From positions 17,317 to 81,316 of the forward strand of contig JAUWGH010000010.1 of assembly GCA_030606485.1 (NCBI GenBank): 64,000 bases of DNA, written 5' to 3'. Source of the stretch: Promethearchaeota archaeon (GTDB lineage: Archaea > Asgardarchaeota > Lokiarchaeia > Sigyniarchaeales > SOKP01). The notes under the pieces are model-generated. The model searched no databases and had not been told where the DNA came from. It saw only the letters and a program-made list of their open reading frames with translations. Both the position numbers and the translations under genes were made by a program. Of the stretch, positions 17,583 through 26,202 are shown piece after piece; positions within the stretch are counted from its first letter, which is position 1; every line of letters begins with the position of its first letter.

Positions 17583-19235
17583 TTATTTCTCTATAATTGC
17601 CATAACGCTTAATTTCTTCTTATAGTTTAATTTATTATTTTCGATAAAAGGGTTTTTTATTGCCAATTGAATAGAGAAATTCGCTTTTCCTGCCGTCTTT
17701 CCTGTTAATTCGATTTCCCATTCCAGTTTTCAATTCAAATCCTTGTGGTTGGGACTTTTAATTATCTTGAGAGCAATCCTATTTTTTGGTTTCATAACAA
17801 GATCTAGTGTGACATCTTTAAGGACAATATCGGAGTGATTAAAGACATCTAAATTAAATATTTTATTTTCATTGAGTTTAGTATCACAGAAGAATTTAGA
17901 ATCATATTTTATTTCAATGCAATAATTGAATATGTAGGATTTGAACATATCTTGCAATAATTTTTGAAAGTTAGAGATATTGTTATCTACGTCTGTTTTA
18001 TTACTAAAATATCCAATTGTGCTTGATAATTTATATTCTGGAAGAAGAAATAGCATTCTTAAGGACTCATCTTCATTTAGAACAGGATACTTAGATTTAA
18101 GTTCTCTGATATAATGAAATTCGCCACCTAAAATGGAAAAAATAATAATTAAATAAGTCAGTTTTAAGAAATTTCTATAACGGTTCGGATCATTCTTAAT
18201 CTCAGATAAACTCTTTAGAGTTTTGGGAAGGAAATATTTTTGATAAAAGATAGAAAAGAACAGATCTCGAAGAATAATAATCAATTCCTTAGCCATTACT
18301 TTTTCAAGGAGAATTGGAGTATTTAATTTCTGAAATCCGTAATAAAAATATTTAAAGAGCGACAGGAATTCTTCAGAATTAATTAAAATCTTATATTTAT
18401 TTAATATATCTAACGTTGAAAATATATTTCCTATGAATATTTTTAACTCATTTTCCGTATATATTTCATTTATTAATTTTAAAATTTGGTCCTTATTTTC
18501 CATAAGGTTGAGTTCATAATTTTTTATATTCCACACTGGTGATACAGTTTCCCATAATTTGAATATCTGTTCTGCTTTTTTACCTCTTAATAACATTGCA
18601 GTAAGAAAATAACAAAAATCGTACATTAAATTTTCATTTTTCGGAATGATTCCCATTTTGCTAAGAAAATAAGTAATTAATTCCCGGTATGCAATTACAT
18701 CAAATAAAGGCGTTTTATAATACTTAACATCGACTTTTAACAAGTTAATATCCTTCTGGACGCATAATTCTCTTTCATTAACCTCTTTCAAGCCCTTTAC
18801 TGCAACTATTGAGAGTAGATATTTAATGTTTAATTCAAACTGATTGTTTAAGAGTTGTTGTGCTTTATTGAACTGTTCTTGATAATGAGTAGAGATATCA
18901 CCGATTGTCAATTTTGGTGGTTCTTTAGGTAGTGTGTATTCCTTTACCGTCCCTTTTTTCAATATTTTAAGCAATCTTTTCGTTTTTTCGAGATTTTCTC
19001 CACCTAACAATACCCCGTTGGATGTAAAAAAATAAATTCGAAAGAAATATTTGTAGTCAGCAACCACGAGATATTTTGCTCCTTTTCTTTGTTTTATCAT
19101 CATAGATGGTAGAGATCCTATCGTTAGCACTGTTTTACTTTTTACTCGACATATTTCTAAAGTAAGGGGCTTTTTTTCATTAAATTCTCTTTTGCCAAAC
19201 TGTATTATTTCCTTTAAAACTTTTCTCAGACTCAT
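17583..19235 (-). pseudogene. large lineage-specific protein with in-frame TGA
   Basis: 501 codons from ATG 19235 to a TGA at 17730-17732, after which the same frame stays open for 48 codons (KLEWEIELTGKTAGKANFSI and on) to TAA at 17583-17585. The whole length matches the 550-residue paralogue at 46163-47815, including the tail after the TGA, so the stop is a nonsense change, not the natural end. The position is a Lys/Asp in the paralogue, so selenocysteine is unlikely. Helical, basic, no recognised domain; first third begins RKVLKEIIQFGKREF. It may still yield a slightly short working protein. Confidence 0.75.
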
Positions 19236-19345
19236 TCTTACAGATTTTTTACATCCATTTTTCAGTAATCATATAATAGTTAAATAAAAATAAAAAATGT
19301 TATAGTCTCTAAAAGAGGGTTAAATCTCAAATCATATTTCATATT

Positions 19346-20206
19346 TTAGGCTTTTATATTCTCCAATGTATTTACAATATTCTCTTCGACTGAATTACAA
19401 TCAAAAAACTCTGAAATCAATTCATTTTCAAAAAAAAATCTGGTTGTTAAAGATATGAAATATTTATTAGGAATATCTCCATCAATTCTAAACAACTTTC
19501 GCTTATGTCGTCTTTTAATATTATTGAATGTAAATATAAGTGGATTATAATTTTCCTTTTCAAAAAGCAAAGCTTTGCCATCAATATGTATAAAAAATCC
19601 TGAATTTATATCATAATAGGCATGAATACTTCTATTTAAGACAGAATCTTTACAATAATTTTTAGAAAATTCATACATATTGAAATTTACTAAGTTTTGG
19701 TCATTTTCTAAATTAATTAGGATTTTTAATCCTATACCAGATGGTTTAAAAAATGCAGATTTGATCGAATTATGATTTTTTAGTAATTTTTGAATTATTT
19801 CACCGTTGATAATATCAAAAGGTACTCTATGACTTTTTATCCAAGATTTAGAGGGAATTATATTCATATGATCCAGCAACTTATCCTTTGTAAGTATTAG
19901 ACAATCATCTTCGAGTGCTTCCATTATGATAATGATATCTGCTTTGATACTTGGAGGAGATTGCAAAATAATACCTCGTTCTAAGTAATATTTGTAAGAC
20001 CTAAGATCATCAATACAATAATACAGTTTCCGATCAGCTATACCGATAATCCAATATGAAGACTTTAATGCATTGAACATCAAATCAATGTACTTTATTT
20101 TAGGGGGGAAATTATTATCATAACCGGCGATATTAGAAATATCTGAGATTATATGTGGTTTTATTTTTAACACCTTTAGAGAGTAATAATTGCAGAGAGA
20201 CCCCAA
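19346..20206 (-). CDS. NYN/PIN-like ribonuclease with C-terminal extension
   Basis: 286 residues from TTG 20206; GTG 20173 (MLKIKPHIISDISN) is an equally good start. Residues 15-140 fit the Zc3h12a-like NYN fold: D22 in DISNIAG, D58, D90 in KADIIIIMEALEDD, D108 in TKDKLLDH, then SWIKSHRVPFDIING. The spacing is identical in the second copy at 53408. The C-terminal 140 residues are unique to this copy. Metal-dependent RNA cleavage is the expected activity. It lies 110 bases upstream of the interrupted gene at 17583-19235 and behind a 207-base conserved leader. Confidence 0.7.
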   Translation of the reverse strand: MGSLCNYYSLKVLKIKPHIISDISNIAGYDNNFPPKIKYIDLMFNALKSSYWIIGIADRKLYYCIDDLRSYKYYLERGIILQSPPSIKADIIIIMEALEDDCLILTKDKLLDHMNIIPSKSWIKSHRVPFDIINGEIIQKLLKNHNSIKSAFFKPSGIGLKILINLENDQNLVNFNMYEFSKNYCKDSVLNRSIHAYYDINSGFFIHIDGKALLFEKENYNPLIFTFNNIKRRHKRKLFRIDGDIPNKYFISLTTRFFFENELISEFFDCNSVEENIVNTLENIKA

Positions 20207-20413
20207 ATTAAAATCTCTTTATTTCTAAATTAACCTAAAACTCACGCACAAATCTTAATAACTACTTCTCACGCACTTAAATCTTATAATCTAAAAATAA
20301 GCACAAAACACTTACTATACAAATATTCTACCTACTCCCTACTCACAACAAGCTGAACACTTACTAAACATAAAACTGGGGCCAATGCAATAGGTCTTAA
20401 TATTTGACCTATT
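20207..20413 (-). promoter_or_regulatory. conserved leader with palindrome, upstream of NYN RNase
   Basis: Read on the minus strand it begins with the hairpin AATAGGTC-aaatattaa-GACCTATT (20389-20413), then GCATTGG and about 190 bases rich in GTGAG, TAAGTG and GTAG words. The same arrangement, hairpin, GCATTGG and T/G-rich leader of near-equal length, precedes the second NYN gene at 53193-53407. The inner hairpin pair is C-G here and T-A there, so pairing is kept while bases change. It could be a structured 5' UTR, an RNA partner, or an operator. Confidence 0.6.
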
Positions 20414-20536
20414 ATTAAAGAAGTAAACTGAACATTTATTTTTTATGGGAGATTACAGTTTTGTGTCAGATAAAAAACTTTAAATAAAACCTTAACCAAC
20501 TGTATCATGTAATACAATAATGCTTCTAAAGGAAAA

Positions 20537-20563
20537 AATTCGCGTGCATTTGTAAGCGAATTT
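20537..20563. promoter_or_regulatory. inverted repeat before membrane gene
   Basis: AAATTCGC and GCGAATTT frame a 12-base centre just ahead of the small membrane gene. Too short to prove; a hairpin or operator. Confidence 0.3.
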
Positions 20564-20609
20564 AATGAATAAAGAAAGGAGCTTTAAAAGACTTCAAAAA
20601 GGTGTTATA

Positions 20610-21020
20610 ATGCAGTTAACTTATAAAAATTCAAATCTAGCTGCATTAGTTATAGCTATTATAATTTGTATAACTTGGATTGTTTTGGACTATACACCTT
20701 TTGTTTGGGGAGTCTTAATTCTGAGTATAATACTTTTTATCGGGTGGTCATTTTTCGAGAACAAGCCAGAAAGACCTTCTAAATTTGAAGTTATAGCTCC
20801 TTATGTTTCTGGAATAATCTTATTGATAATTTGTTTATTGTTTAACTCCTTGACATATCTTTATATCCCTCTTATATCATTATGTTGGGCAATATTGTAC
20901 CATATCACTTTCAAAAAACAAGAGAAGGTAAAAGAAAATAAACCTAGCGAGATAAAACAAGCAGATCGTAAAACAATTACCCCAAACACTAAAGAAAAGG
21001 TGTTAAAAAAAAATATTTGA
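20610..21020 (+). CDS. small membrane protein
   Basis: ATG 20610 with AAAAAGGTG five bases upstream is preferred to ATG 20565. About 136 residues: hydrophobic segments at about 8-27, 30-47, 62-80 and 85-102, then a basic tail (KKQEKVKENKPSEIKQADRK). No family. It opens the cluster that contains the bacteriocin-like genes but faces the other way. Confidence 0.6.
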   Translation: MQLTYKNSNLAALVIAIIICITWIVLDYTPFVWGVLILSIILFIGWSFFENKPERPSKFEVIAPYVSGIILLIICLLFNSLTYLYIPLISLCWAILYHITFKKQEKVKENKPSEIKQADRKTITPNTKEKVLKKNI

Positions 21021-21040
21021 TTTATTTTATTTATATTTGT

Positions 21041-21631
21041 TTAATAAATCTCTAAACACCAATCAATGCATTCTTCCAAAGTCATGGAACCTAATCCCCC
21101 TTCACATATAACACCATATACGAATTCACACCCTAAAGCAAAAATGAAAGCCCACCCACCAGTCAAAGCGAGTATCAATATAATCGTACCGCAAAAAAAA
21201 CCAGCTATAAGTGCACATCCAAAGACTTGTATAAACCAACATACTGCTATACAATCAGTTTGTCCAAAATCCATTAATTTTGCTGAACTCTCGATAATCT
21301 GTAGGTCGTATTTTGGGAGTTGTTGTTTAACTAAAATGGAGAGAATCCTAATTTTATCCTCCATAATGAAGTAATTTTGAGCCAGCTGTGCGATACTTTT
21401 ATCTTCAGAAATTTTATAAGATTTATCGTAGATTTTCCCAATCTTTCTCGCAACTTTACCCAAAATGTTATACATTTCCGATAATTTAAAGATCGAATTA
21501 AACTCAATCCGTTCAAAAGTATTTATCTTCTTCTCTGTTGGAGTAAATATCATTAATGTGGATGATTTATTATAGAATTCTGAATTGAGAGGGTTAAGGA
21601 TTGTTAAAAGAGTAAAATTATATTCATCATT
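21041..21631 (-). pseudogene. truncated copy of the eight-cysteine protein (22.5 kb gene)
   Basis: From ATG 21553 it encodes 170 residues that align with the C-terminal third of the gene at 22501-23889; the frame continues upstream to 21631 with further homology (EYNFTLLTILNPLNSEFYNK against EYNLTFYTRLTSLNSEIYNG). The signal peptide and rhodanese part are missing. The tail from about residue 92 is hydrophobic with eight Cys (DC, VC, GC, FC, GC, IC, EC, WC), the same number as the full copy, although the sequence has diverged. Conservation of eight Cys argues the domain mattered; without a signal peptide this copy is probably not exported. Confidence 0.6.
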
Positions 21632-22010
21632 TCAACATCTTGAGCACGGATTTAGCAGGCAAAAACAAGCGATTTTCAATGGAGTTGCGAAAGGCAATGT
21701 CAGTCATATAGTTGTGATCCGTGGAGAAGATTGTTTAAAACTAAAGCATTGTAACGCTGAAGAATTAAATACGGATATTGTGGAGGAATATTCTGAAGAG
21801 GTCGTTAAGAAATTCAGAACTAAATTAAAAGTAGATATTAAAGAAAGAACCAGAACTTGGCGCACGAGGAGCCAACAATATAAAGATATAAATTTGGCAG
21901 TAGATATATATTATCAATGGAATAATAAAAAAAAAGAGGTCGCAATTATGTCGGGTGAGATGAATTTGCAACCTCATATTTTTTTTTTTCCTTCCCCCCC
22001 AAATTATTAA
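21585..22010 (+). CDS. hypothetical ORF of doubtful status
   Basis: 141 residues from TTG. The first quarter overlaps, antisense, DNA homologous to the minus-strand gene and the last part overlaps the antisense gene at 21946, but the centre (GNVSHIVVIRGEDCLKLKHC and EEYSEEVVKKFRTKLKVD) reads like protein and has no coding alternative on the other strand. It may be a gene piece inserted into the truncated copy, which would explain that truncation. No family recognised. Confidence 0.3.
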   Translation: MRGLRIVKRVKLYSSFQHLEHGFSRQKQAIFNGVAKGNVSHIVVIRGEDCLKLKHCNAEELNTDIVEEYSEEVVKKFRTKLKVDIKERTRTWRTRSQQYKDINLAVDIYYQWNNKKKEVAIMSGEMNLQPHIFFFPSPPNY

Positions 22011-22482
22011 GTGGAGGGGAGCTCCAAGTGGAAGGGAGTCTCCATTCTCTTTTTTTTCCTACTCTATACATTATATATGCTCCGAGTACATATGAAGACA
22101 CCATAAGTAGGAGATGAATTCTACCTCTTAACACTGCATCCAAAACCAAAACTTGTAAGGGTGCCCAAGGGGCAGCAATAAGTACATAGGCGAGAAAAAT
22201 CCATATAGGACAACCTATACCCCATCCACCAAATCCTACCAATACTATCTTAATAATAATCTTTTGGTGTTTTGATATCCGACCATAATACGCTAAAAAT
22301 ATCGCAAATGGGTAAAAAACTGTTAAAAGGATTGCTATCACCAAATTTATAATTCCAAGAGAAAATAACAGCCAAAGCATGAACGTTGAGAATATACAAC
22401 CTCCAATATTAACCCATAACCAGTTCTGTTTAAACTCTTTCCAAAAACCCTTGATCTTTCCTTTTACATTCATTACAATCAT
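21946..22482 (-). CDS. four-TM partner of the rhodanese/eight-cysteine protein
   Basis: 178 residues, paralogue of the gene at 7158-7631 (shared TFMLWLLF, APWAPLQ, VLRGRI, AYIMYRVGKKREW). It starts 18 bases after the stop of the rhodanese/eight-cysteine gene, so they form an operon. The last 30 residues (PSTWSSPPLNNLGGKEKK) extend beyond the paralogue. By position it is a candidate immunity or export protein for the Cys-rich product; this is inference only. Confidence 0.65.
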   Translation of the reverse strand: MIVMNVKGKIKGFWKEFKQNWLWVNIGGCIFSTFMLWLLFSLGIINLVIAILLTVFYPFAIFLAYYGRISKHQKIIIKIVLVGFGGWGIGCPIWIFLAYVLIAAPWAPLQVLVLDAVLRGRIHLLLMVSSYVLGAYIMYRVGKKREWRLPSTWSSPPLNNLGGKEKKKYEVANSSHPT

Positions 22483-22500
22483 CTATTTACGAATATATCA

Positions 22501-23889
22501 TTAGCAACAACCTAGCATCTGACAAGCAATATAAGTACTTCCAGTCATAAGAAAATATTCTAATCCAAGAATACAGAATGCACCTGCACCAGGCACAAAG
22601 ATAATTAAAAGTACACATGCTATGAATCCACCTGCAGCAACAGCAAGTTCACACAAAACACAGTCCCAGAAAGGGTCACCGCCAAAGCAGCCACCACCGC
22701 CAAGGAGGCCACCGCCACCGCCACCATTGGGTGTGTATGCATCAATTATAATTACTGAATTTTGTTGAATTGGTAAATCATATTCAGAAAGACATTTTTT
22801 TACAAGATATGAAAGTTCCTCAGCTTCTTTGTTCATGACCTTATAGTTGTTGGAAAAACCTTTTAACGAATCATCTTCACTATATTTATATACTTCTCCA
22901 AGTTCTTTAGCTACTTCTCCTATAATATGGTATTGTTGTGATAATTTAACAGGCGAATTGAACTTTACGATCTCCATCGATGTAATAGACTTTTCGTCGG
23001 CAGGGATATATCTTAAAATCGTGGAAGAACCATTATAGATTTCTGAATTGAGGGAAGTAAGTCTCGTATAAAAAGTCAAATTATATTCTTCATGTTGAGC
23101 TAGATAGTTTAGTTCATAAAATTGCGTGGACGTGTCTCCTGTAATGATTTCACTTGAAATGAAAGAAGCAGTTCTTTTGATTTCATTTGTGATCTCATTA
23201 TAACTCCATAGTAAAGTATTGATAATAGTAAACTCATAGGTTATACCATCAAACTCGTATGTTAGGAGAATTACAATATGATTATCGTCTTGCTCTAACA
23301 CTGTGGACGTGATAGTTATGGATTCACTGTTATCTGGGCATTCCTGATTACTGGTGCAGCATGGACAACCTGTCAGATATAGAAGTAGAGGTTCTATTTG
23401 AAGTTTTGGTTTTTCTATTCCATCTACTGTAACATAGTGATAAGTTGTCCAGATCGGGTATTTAACATCTATCCATGCTAGAATGCCGCCAAGCATATTG
23501 TTGATTTTCGTAAAGCCATAGTTAACTAGGATTTCTGATGCTAATTGACTCCTGTCTCCAGCCTTGCAGTATATTATAATCTCATGATTTACGTGATCTT
23601 CAATTTCGCTAATTCTTTTTTCAAGTCCATCGTAGGGTATTAAAATGGCATCGTATAAATGACCCTTCTTATACTCATACGGGGTTCTAACATCCAAAAT
23701 TATAAGGTTTGGATATTTATTTTCTTTTTTTATCATGTTATAGGCAGTATCCACAGTAATGTTTTGAAAGGTTTGTTCTTCAGCAGCAACCGTTATTATT
23801 AAACTGAAAGATGGTAGCAAAAAGGCAACTATAATGAGCAGAGCTATTGTTTTACGACTTGTATATTTTAAATTAGTTTTTAATTTCAT
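22501..23889 (-). CDS. secreted rhodanese-domain protein with bacteriocin-like Cys-rich tail
   Basis: 462 residues. Residues 1-36 are a signal peptide (basic start, hydrophobic core, VAAEE). Residues 42-155 are a rhodanese domain: LIILDVRTPYEYKKGHLYDA, then IIIYCKAGDRSQ with catalytic C108. A Cys cluster follows (LTGCPCCTSNQECPDN), then a beta-rich part. After a glycine linker (about 390-405) the last 60 residues are hydrophobic with eight Cys ending CQMLGCC, in the style of the mature halocin C8 part of ProC8. In ProC8 the N-terminal part is the immunity protein. The rhodanese could supply disulfide or sulfur chemistry. A truncated second copy lies downstream. Confidence 0.75.
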   Translation of the reverse strand: MKLKTNLKYTSRKTIALLIIVAFLLPSFSLIITVAAEEQTFQNITVDTAYNMIKKENKYPNLIILDVRTPYEYKKGHLYDAILIPYDGLEKRISEIEDHVNHEIIIYCKAGDRSQLASEILVNYGFTKINNMLGGILAWIDVKYPIWTTYHYVTVDGIEKPKLQIEPLLLYLTGCPCCTSNQECPDNSESITITSTVLEQDDNHIVILLTYEFDGITYEFTIINTLLWSYNEITNEIKRTASFISSEIITGDTSTQFYELNYLAQHEEYNLTFYTRLTSLNSEIYNGSSTILRYIPADEKSITSMEIVKFNSPVKLSQQYHIIGEVAKELGEVYKYSEDDSLKGFSNNYKVMNKEAEELSYLVKKCLSEYDLPIQQNSVIIIDAYTPNGGGGGGLLGGGGCFGGDPFWDCVLCELAVAAGGFIACVLLIIFVPGAGAFCILGLEYFLMTGSTYIACQMLGCC

Positions 23890-23910
23890 TTTTTCACACT
23901 TTTTATATTA

Positions 23911-24170
23911 AATTTTTTATTATAAAATTTTCCGTTTGTATTTTCCATTAAGTGGATATTTAAATATTACTGACAAAATATGAATATAAAGAACCTACTA
24001 TGAAATCTTCACAAGGCAAGATCAGAAAATTTTAAATGACTGGAAATTCATAATTAAATGTTTAACTACATTTAAAAACAGAATTATTATAATATTTTAA
24101 TGAACGAACATCAGAAACTTTTATTTTTTTGATTTATGATATGGCAACTTTTTTGATATTTAAAATTAGG
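23911..24170 (-). repeat. upstream module copy A
   Basis: About 250 bases just before the eight-cysteine gene start. It aligns with copies at 30640-30865 (B) and 32393-32655 (C): TTATAAAATTTTCCGTTTG, ATATTTAAATAT, CTACTATGA, CACAAGGCAAGATCA and ATAATTAAATGTTTAACTA recur in the same order. Each copy lies on the promoter side of a minus-strand gene, but those genes are unrelated, so the module is a moved regulatory region, not a gene. Confidence 0.8.
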
Positions 24171-24358
24171 TCTTTAATTTATATTTATACTAAAGAAATG
24201 CAACATTTTCTAAATGAGCTGAACTCAATCCTAAAAAGATACTCATCTCACTTCCCGCAAAAATTTCTTCAGCTAACGTTACTATAACGCTATTATCTTT
24301 CTCATTATAGTTTTTAGATTAATTTTTTCTTTGCCTTGACATTTCTTTTTCCAGACCC

Positions 24359-24508
24359 TCATTTTGATTTTTTTTTCTCTTCTTTTTTACTAATTTCCAT
24401 TTTAGCTGATAAAATATCTTTGTCTATTGGTCCCTCTTCTTTCATTTCTTCTGATGCGATTGAGAAAGGAGCTTCTGGAGCTATTACCTTTATTCATTTA
24501 CCTTTCAT
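24359..24508 (-). pseudogene. second gene of a decayed two-gene operon
   Basis: ATG 24508 overlaps the stop of the upstream gene (TAATG). The frame reads MKGK, a TGA at 24494-24496, then IKVIAPEAPFSIASEEMKEE and GPIDKDILSAKMEISKKEEK. The rest is open and plausible as a 45-residue acidic then basic peptide. The plus-strand open frame over the same DNA is a shadow. Confidence 0.5.
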
Positions 24509-24801
24509 TATCTCTTTTTTCTTTTCGGAATAACAATTTTACCTTTGAGAGCTTTTGATTCCTTTAAATCGACTATAATATTTGGAACTAGATTTTCCTT
24601 TTTTCCTTCTTTTTGTTCTAATTGCTTTCTAACTTCGGGTGAAATGGTAATGGAAATTTACGTTTCGACGGTAAGGCCTGCTCCTATTGGGAGTAATTGC
24701 GAAAAAAATCTTTCGGGATCTTCTGTAAATCGCTTTAAAAGTTTTTCATCTATTCCTTCTAACTCCTTGGGAACTTTTTTTTTGGATTTTTGAGATTCCA
24801 T
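24508..24801 (-). pseudogene. first gene of a decayed two-gene operon
   Basis: ATG 24801, 47 codons (KKKVPKELEGIDEKLLKRFT, PIGAGLTVET), a TAA at 24658-24660, then an open frame ISITISPEVRKQLEQKEGKK ending IVIPKRKKR at 24510. Codon use and charge pattern are coherent on both sides of the stop, so a single nonsense change in a 97-residue gene is the natural reading. Family unknown; VRKQLEQKEG resembles short DNA-binding protein helices. Confidence 0.6.
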
Positions 24802-25116
24802 ATAACAACCTCAATTTTAAATTGAATTATTACACCTTTTTAAATTTAAATTATATTTACATTTTCAATTAATGATTTTGGAACATAAATGAATATTTAA
24901 ATATAGATGGTTAAAAAAAAATACAACAAAAATACTATGAGAGCTATGGATCATAGGATTATGAGCTTTAAAAAACTAATACTTGTGAATTCATAGATTT
25001 AACAACATTCTAAAAGCAAAATATAATATGAATTAAATATATGAATATTTTAAAACATTATTTTTTTAATTGTTATATGCCAAAAATATTTATGTTTCTC
25101 TGAAAGATATTATAAT
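24802..25116. other. divergent intergenic region
   Basis: Promoter space between the decayed minus operon and the plus-strand gene at 25117. TATA-like AATATTTAAATATA near 24892-24905; nothing else stands out. Confidence 0.4.
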
Positions 25117-26202
25117 ATGGTATCTAGAAGAAATTTATCTAAGAAAAAAATTTCGTCCCAAAACATTTCTGTATCTCCTTACCTTAGAGATTGGGTCGAA
25201 AGGTATGTCAAGATGGAACAGAAAAAGAACCCTAACGATAAAAGAGTTAAGAGTATATCCTCCTTTTACAATTATGTAATGGAATCTGTTCTAAAAATTT
25301 TCGAAAAGGGAAAAACCCTAGATGATTTAGAAATATTTGTGGATAAAAAAGTTCAGAATTTCTATGATAAAATCACATTTAGAGCGCTAATACCCTACTA
25401 TGAGCAGATAATCAAAATAAACAAATATCAACCAATAGAATTTGATTGTTTAATAGATCTATTCTTAAAATATAGAAGTTTTCTTATCGGTAAAAATGAG
25501 CCTAGTGATGAGATCGCACTGAATATGATAGAAAGATTTAAAAATTTTATGCTCGCTAATAAATTGACCAAGGATTTCAAGATCGATATTATAAATAATT
25601 CTTATATCATAGAATATTCTGGATATTACCCCAATATACATTATGATCATTCGAAATGGATAGCTGGATTAGCTGGGCTTCTAGGTCTAAAGATAAAGAA
25701 TTTGATCATATCTAATAACTTTTTAAGATTATCTCTTGAAAAGACTTCTCTGTTTAAAATTCGAGATTTGGAGATAGAAAGGAGAAGAGAGCTATTTTAT
25801 TATAATGTTAATAAATTTACGAACTGGTACAGAGTTATAGATGATCAAACTCAACATCTATGGCTAAAAATGTCAAATAATAAAGATATAATCATTAATT
25901 TCAAGGATGTTACAAGTGGTCTTGAGTTTATAAATTCAATAATAAGAGACTTGGTGGAATATGCCAAAACAGAGAACTTAGTTTTAGATATTTTAAAATT
26001 ATTTAGATATTTCCGCTGGATTGACATTGATAATTTTGAAAAACCATCATTTCACTTTTGTGTTGAGGATAAGCACCATCACATTATAAGGGAGATGGTC
26101 TTTAATATATTACAAAAAATGAAAGTAATAATAAAAGAAGAAAATGAAATATTTTATTTAAACTTGAAACAAATCTCTTGCATTGACTATACAGTTCTCT
26201 AA
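25117..26202 (+). CDS. lineage-specific protein with RHH-like N-terminus
   Basis: 361 residues. The N-terminal part (ISVSPYLRDWVERYVKMEQ then SSFYNYVMESVLKIFEKGKT) has the strand-helix-helix look of a ribbon-helix-helix module, followed by LDDLEIFVDKKV; the remainder is mixed alpha/beta with YSGYYPNIHYDHSKW and an acidic C-terminus. I have seen this N-terminal style in many uncharacterised Asgard proteins; no function is known to me. Its end overlaps the convergent radical SAM gene by 45 bases. Confidence 0.6.
   Translation: MVSRRNLSKKKISSQNISVSPYLRDWVERYVKMEQKKNPNDKRVKSISSFYNYVMESVLKIFEKGKTLDDLEIFVDKKVQNFYDKITFRALIPYYEQIIKINKYQPIEFDCLIDLFLKYRSFLIGKNEPSDEIALNMIERFKNFMLANKLTKDFKIDIINNSYIIEYSGYYPNIHYDHSKWIAGLAGLLGLKIKNLIISNNFLRLSLEKTSLFKIRDLEIERRRELFYYNVNKFTNWYRVIDDQTQHLWLKMSNNKDIIINFKDVTSGLEFINSIIRDLVEYAKTENLVLDILKLFRYFRWIDIDNFEKPSFHFCVEDKHHHIIREMVFNILQKMKVIIKEENEIFYLNLKQISCIDYTVL

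Noticed and set aside
17730..17732. TGA as selenocysteine
   Set aside because: The paralogue has Asp-Lys here, there is no Cys/Sec context and no visible SECIS-like hairpin.
24336..24793. Two open frames on the plus strand (65 and 82 codons)
   Set aside because: They are phenylalanine/serine-rich shadows of the lysine-rich minus-strand broken genes at 24359-24801.
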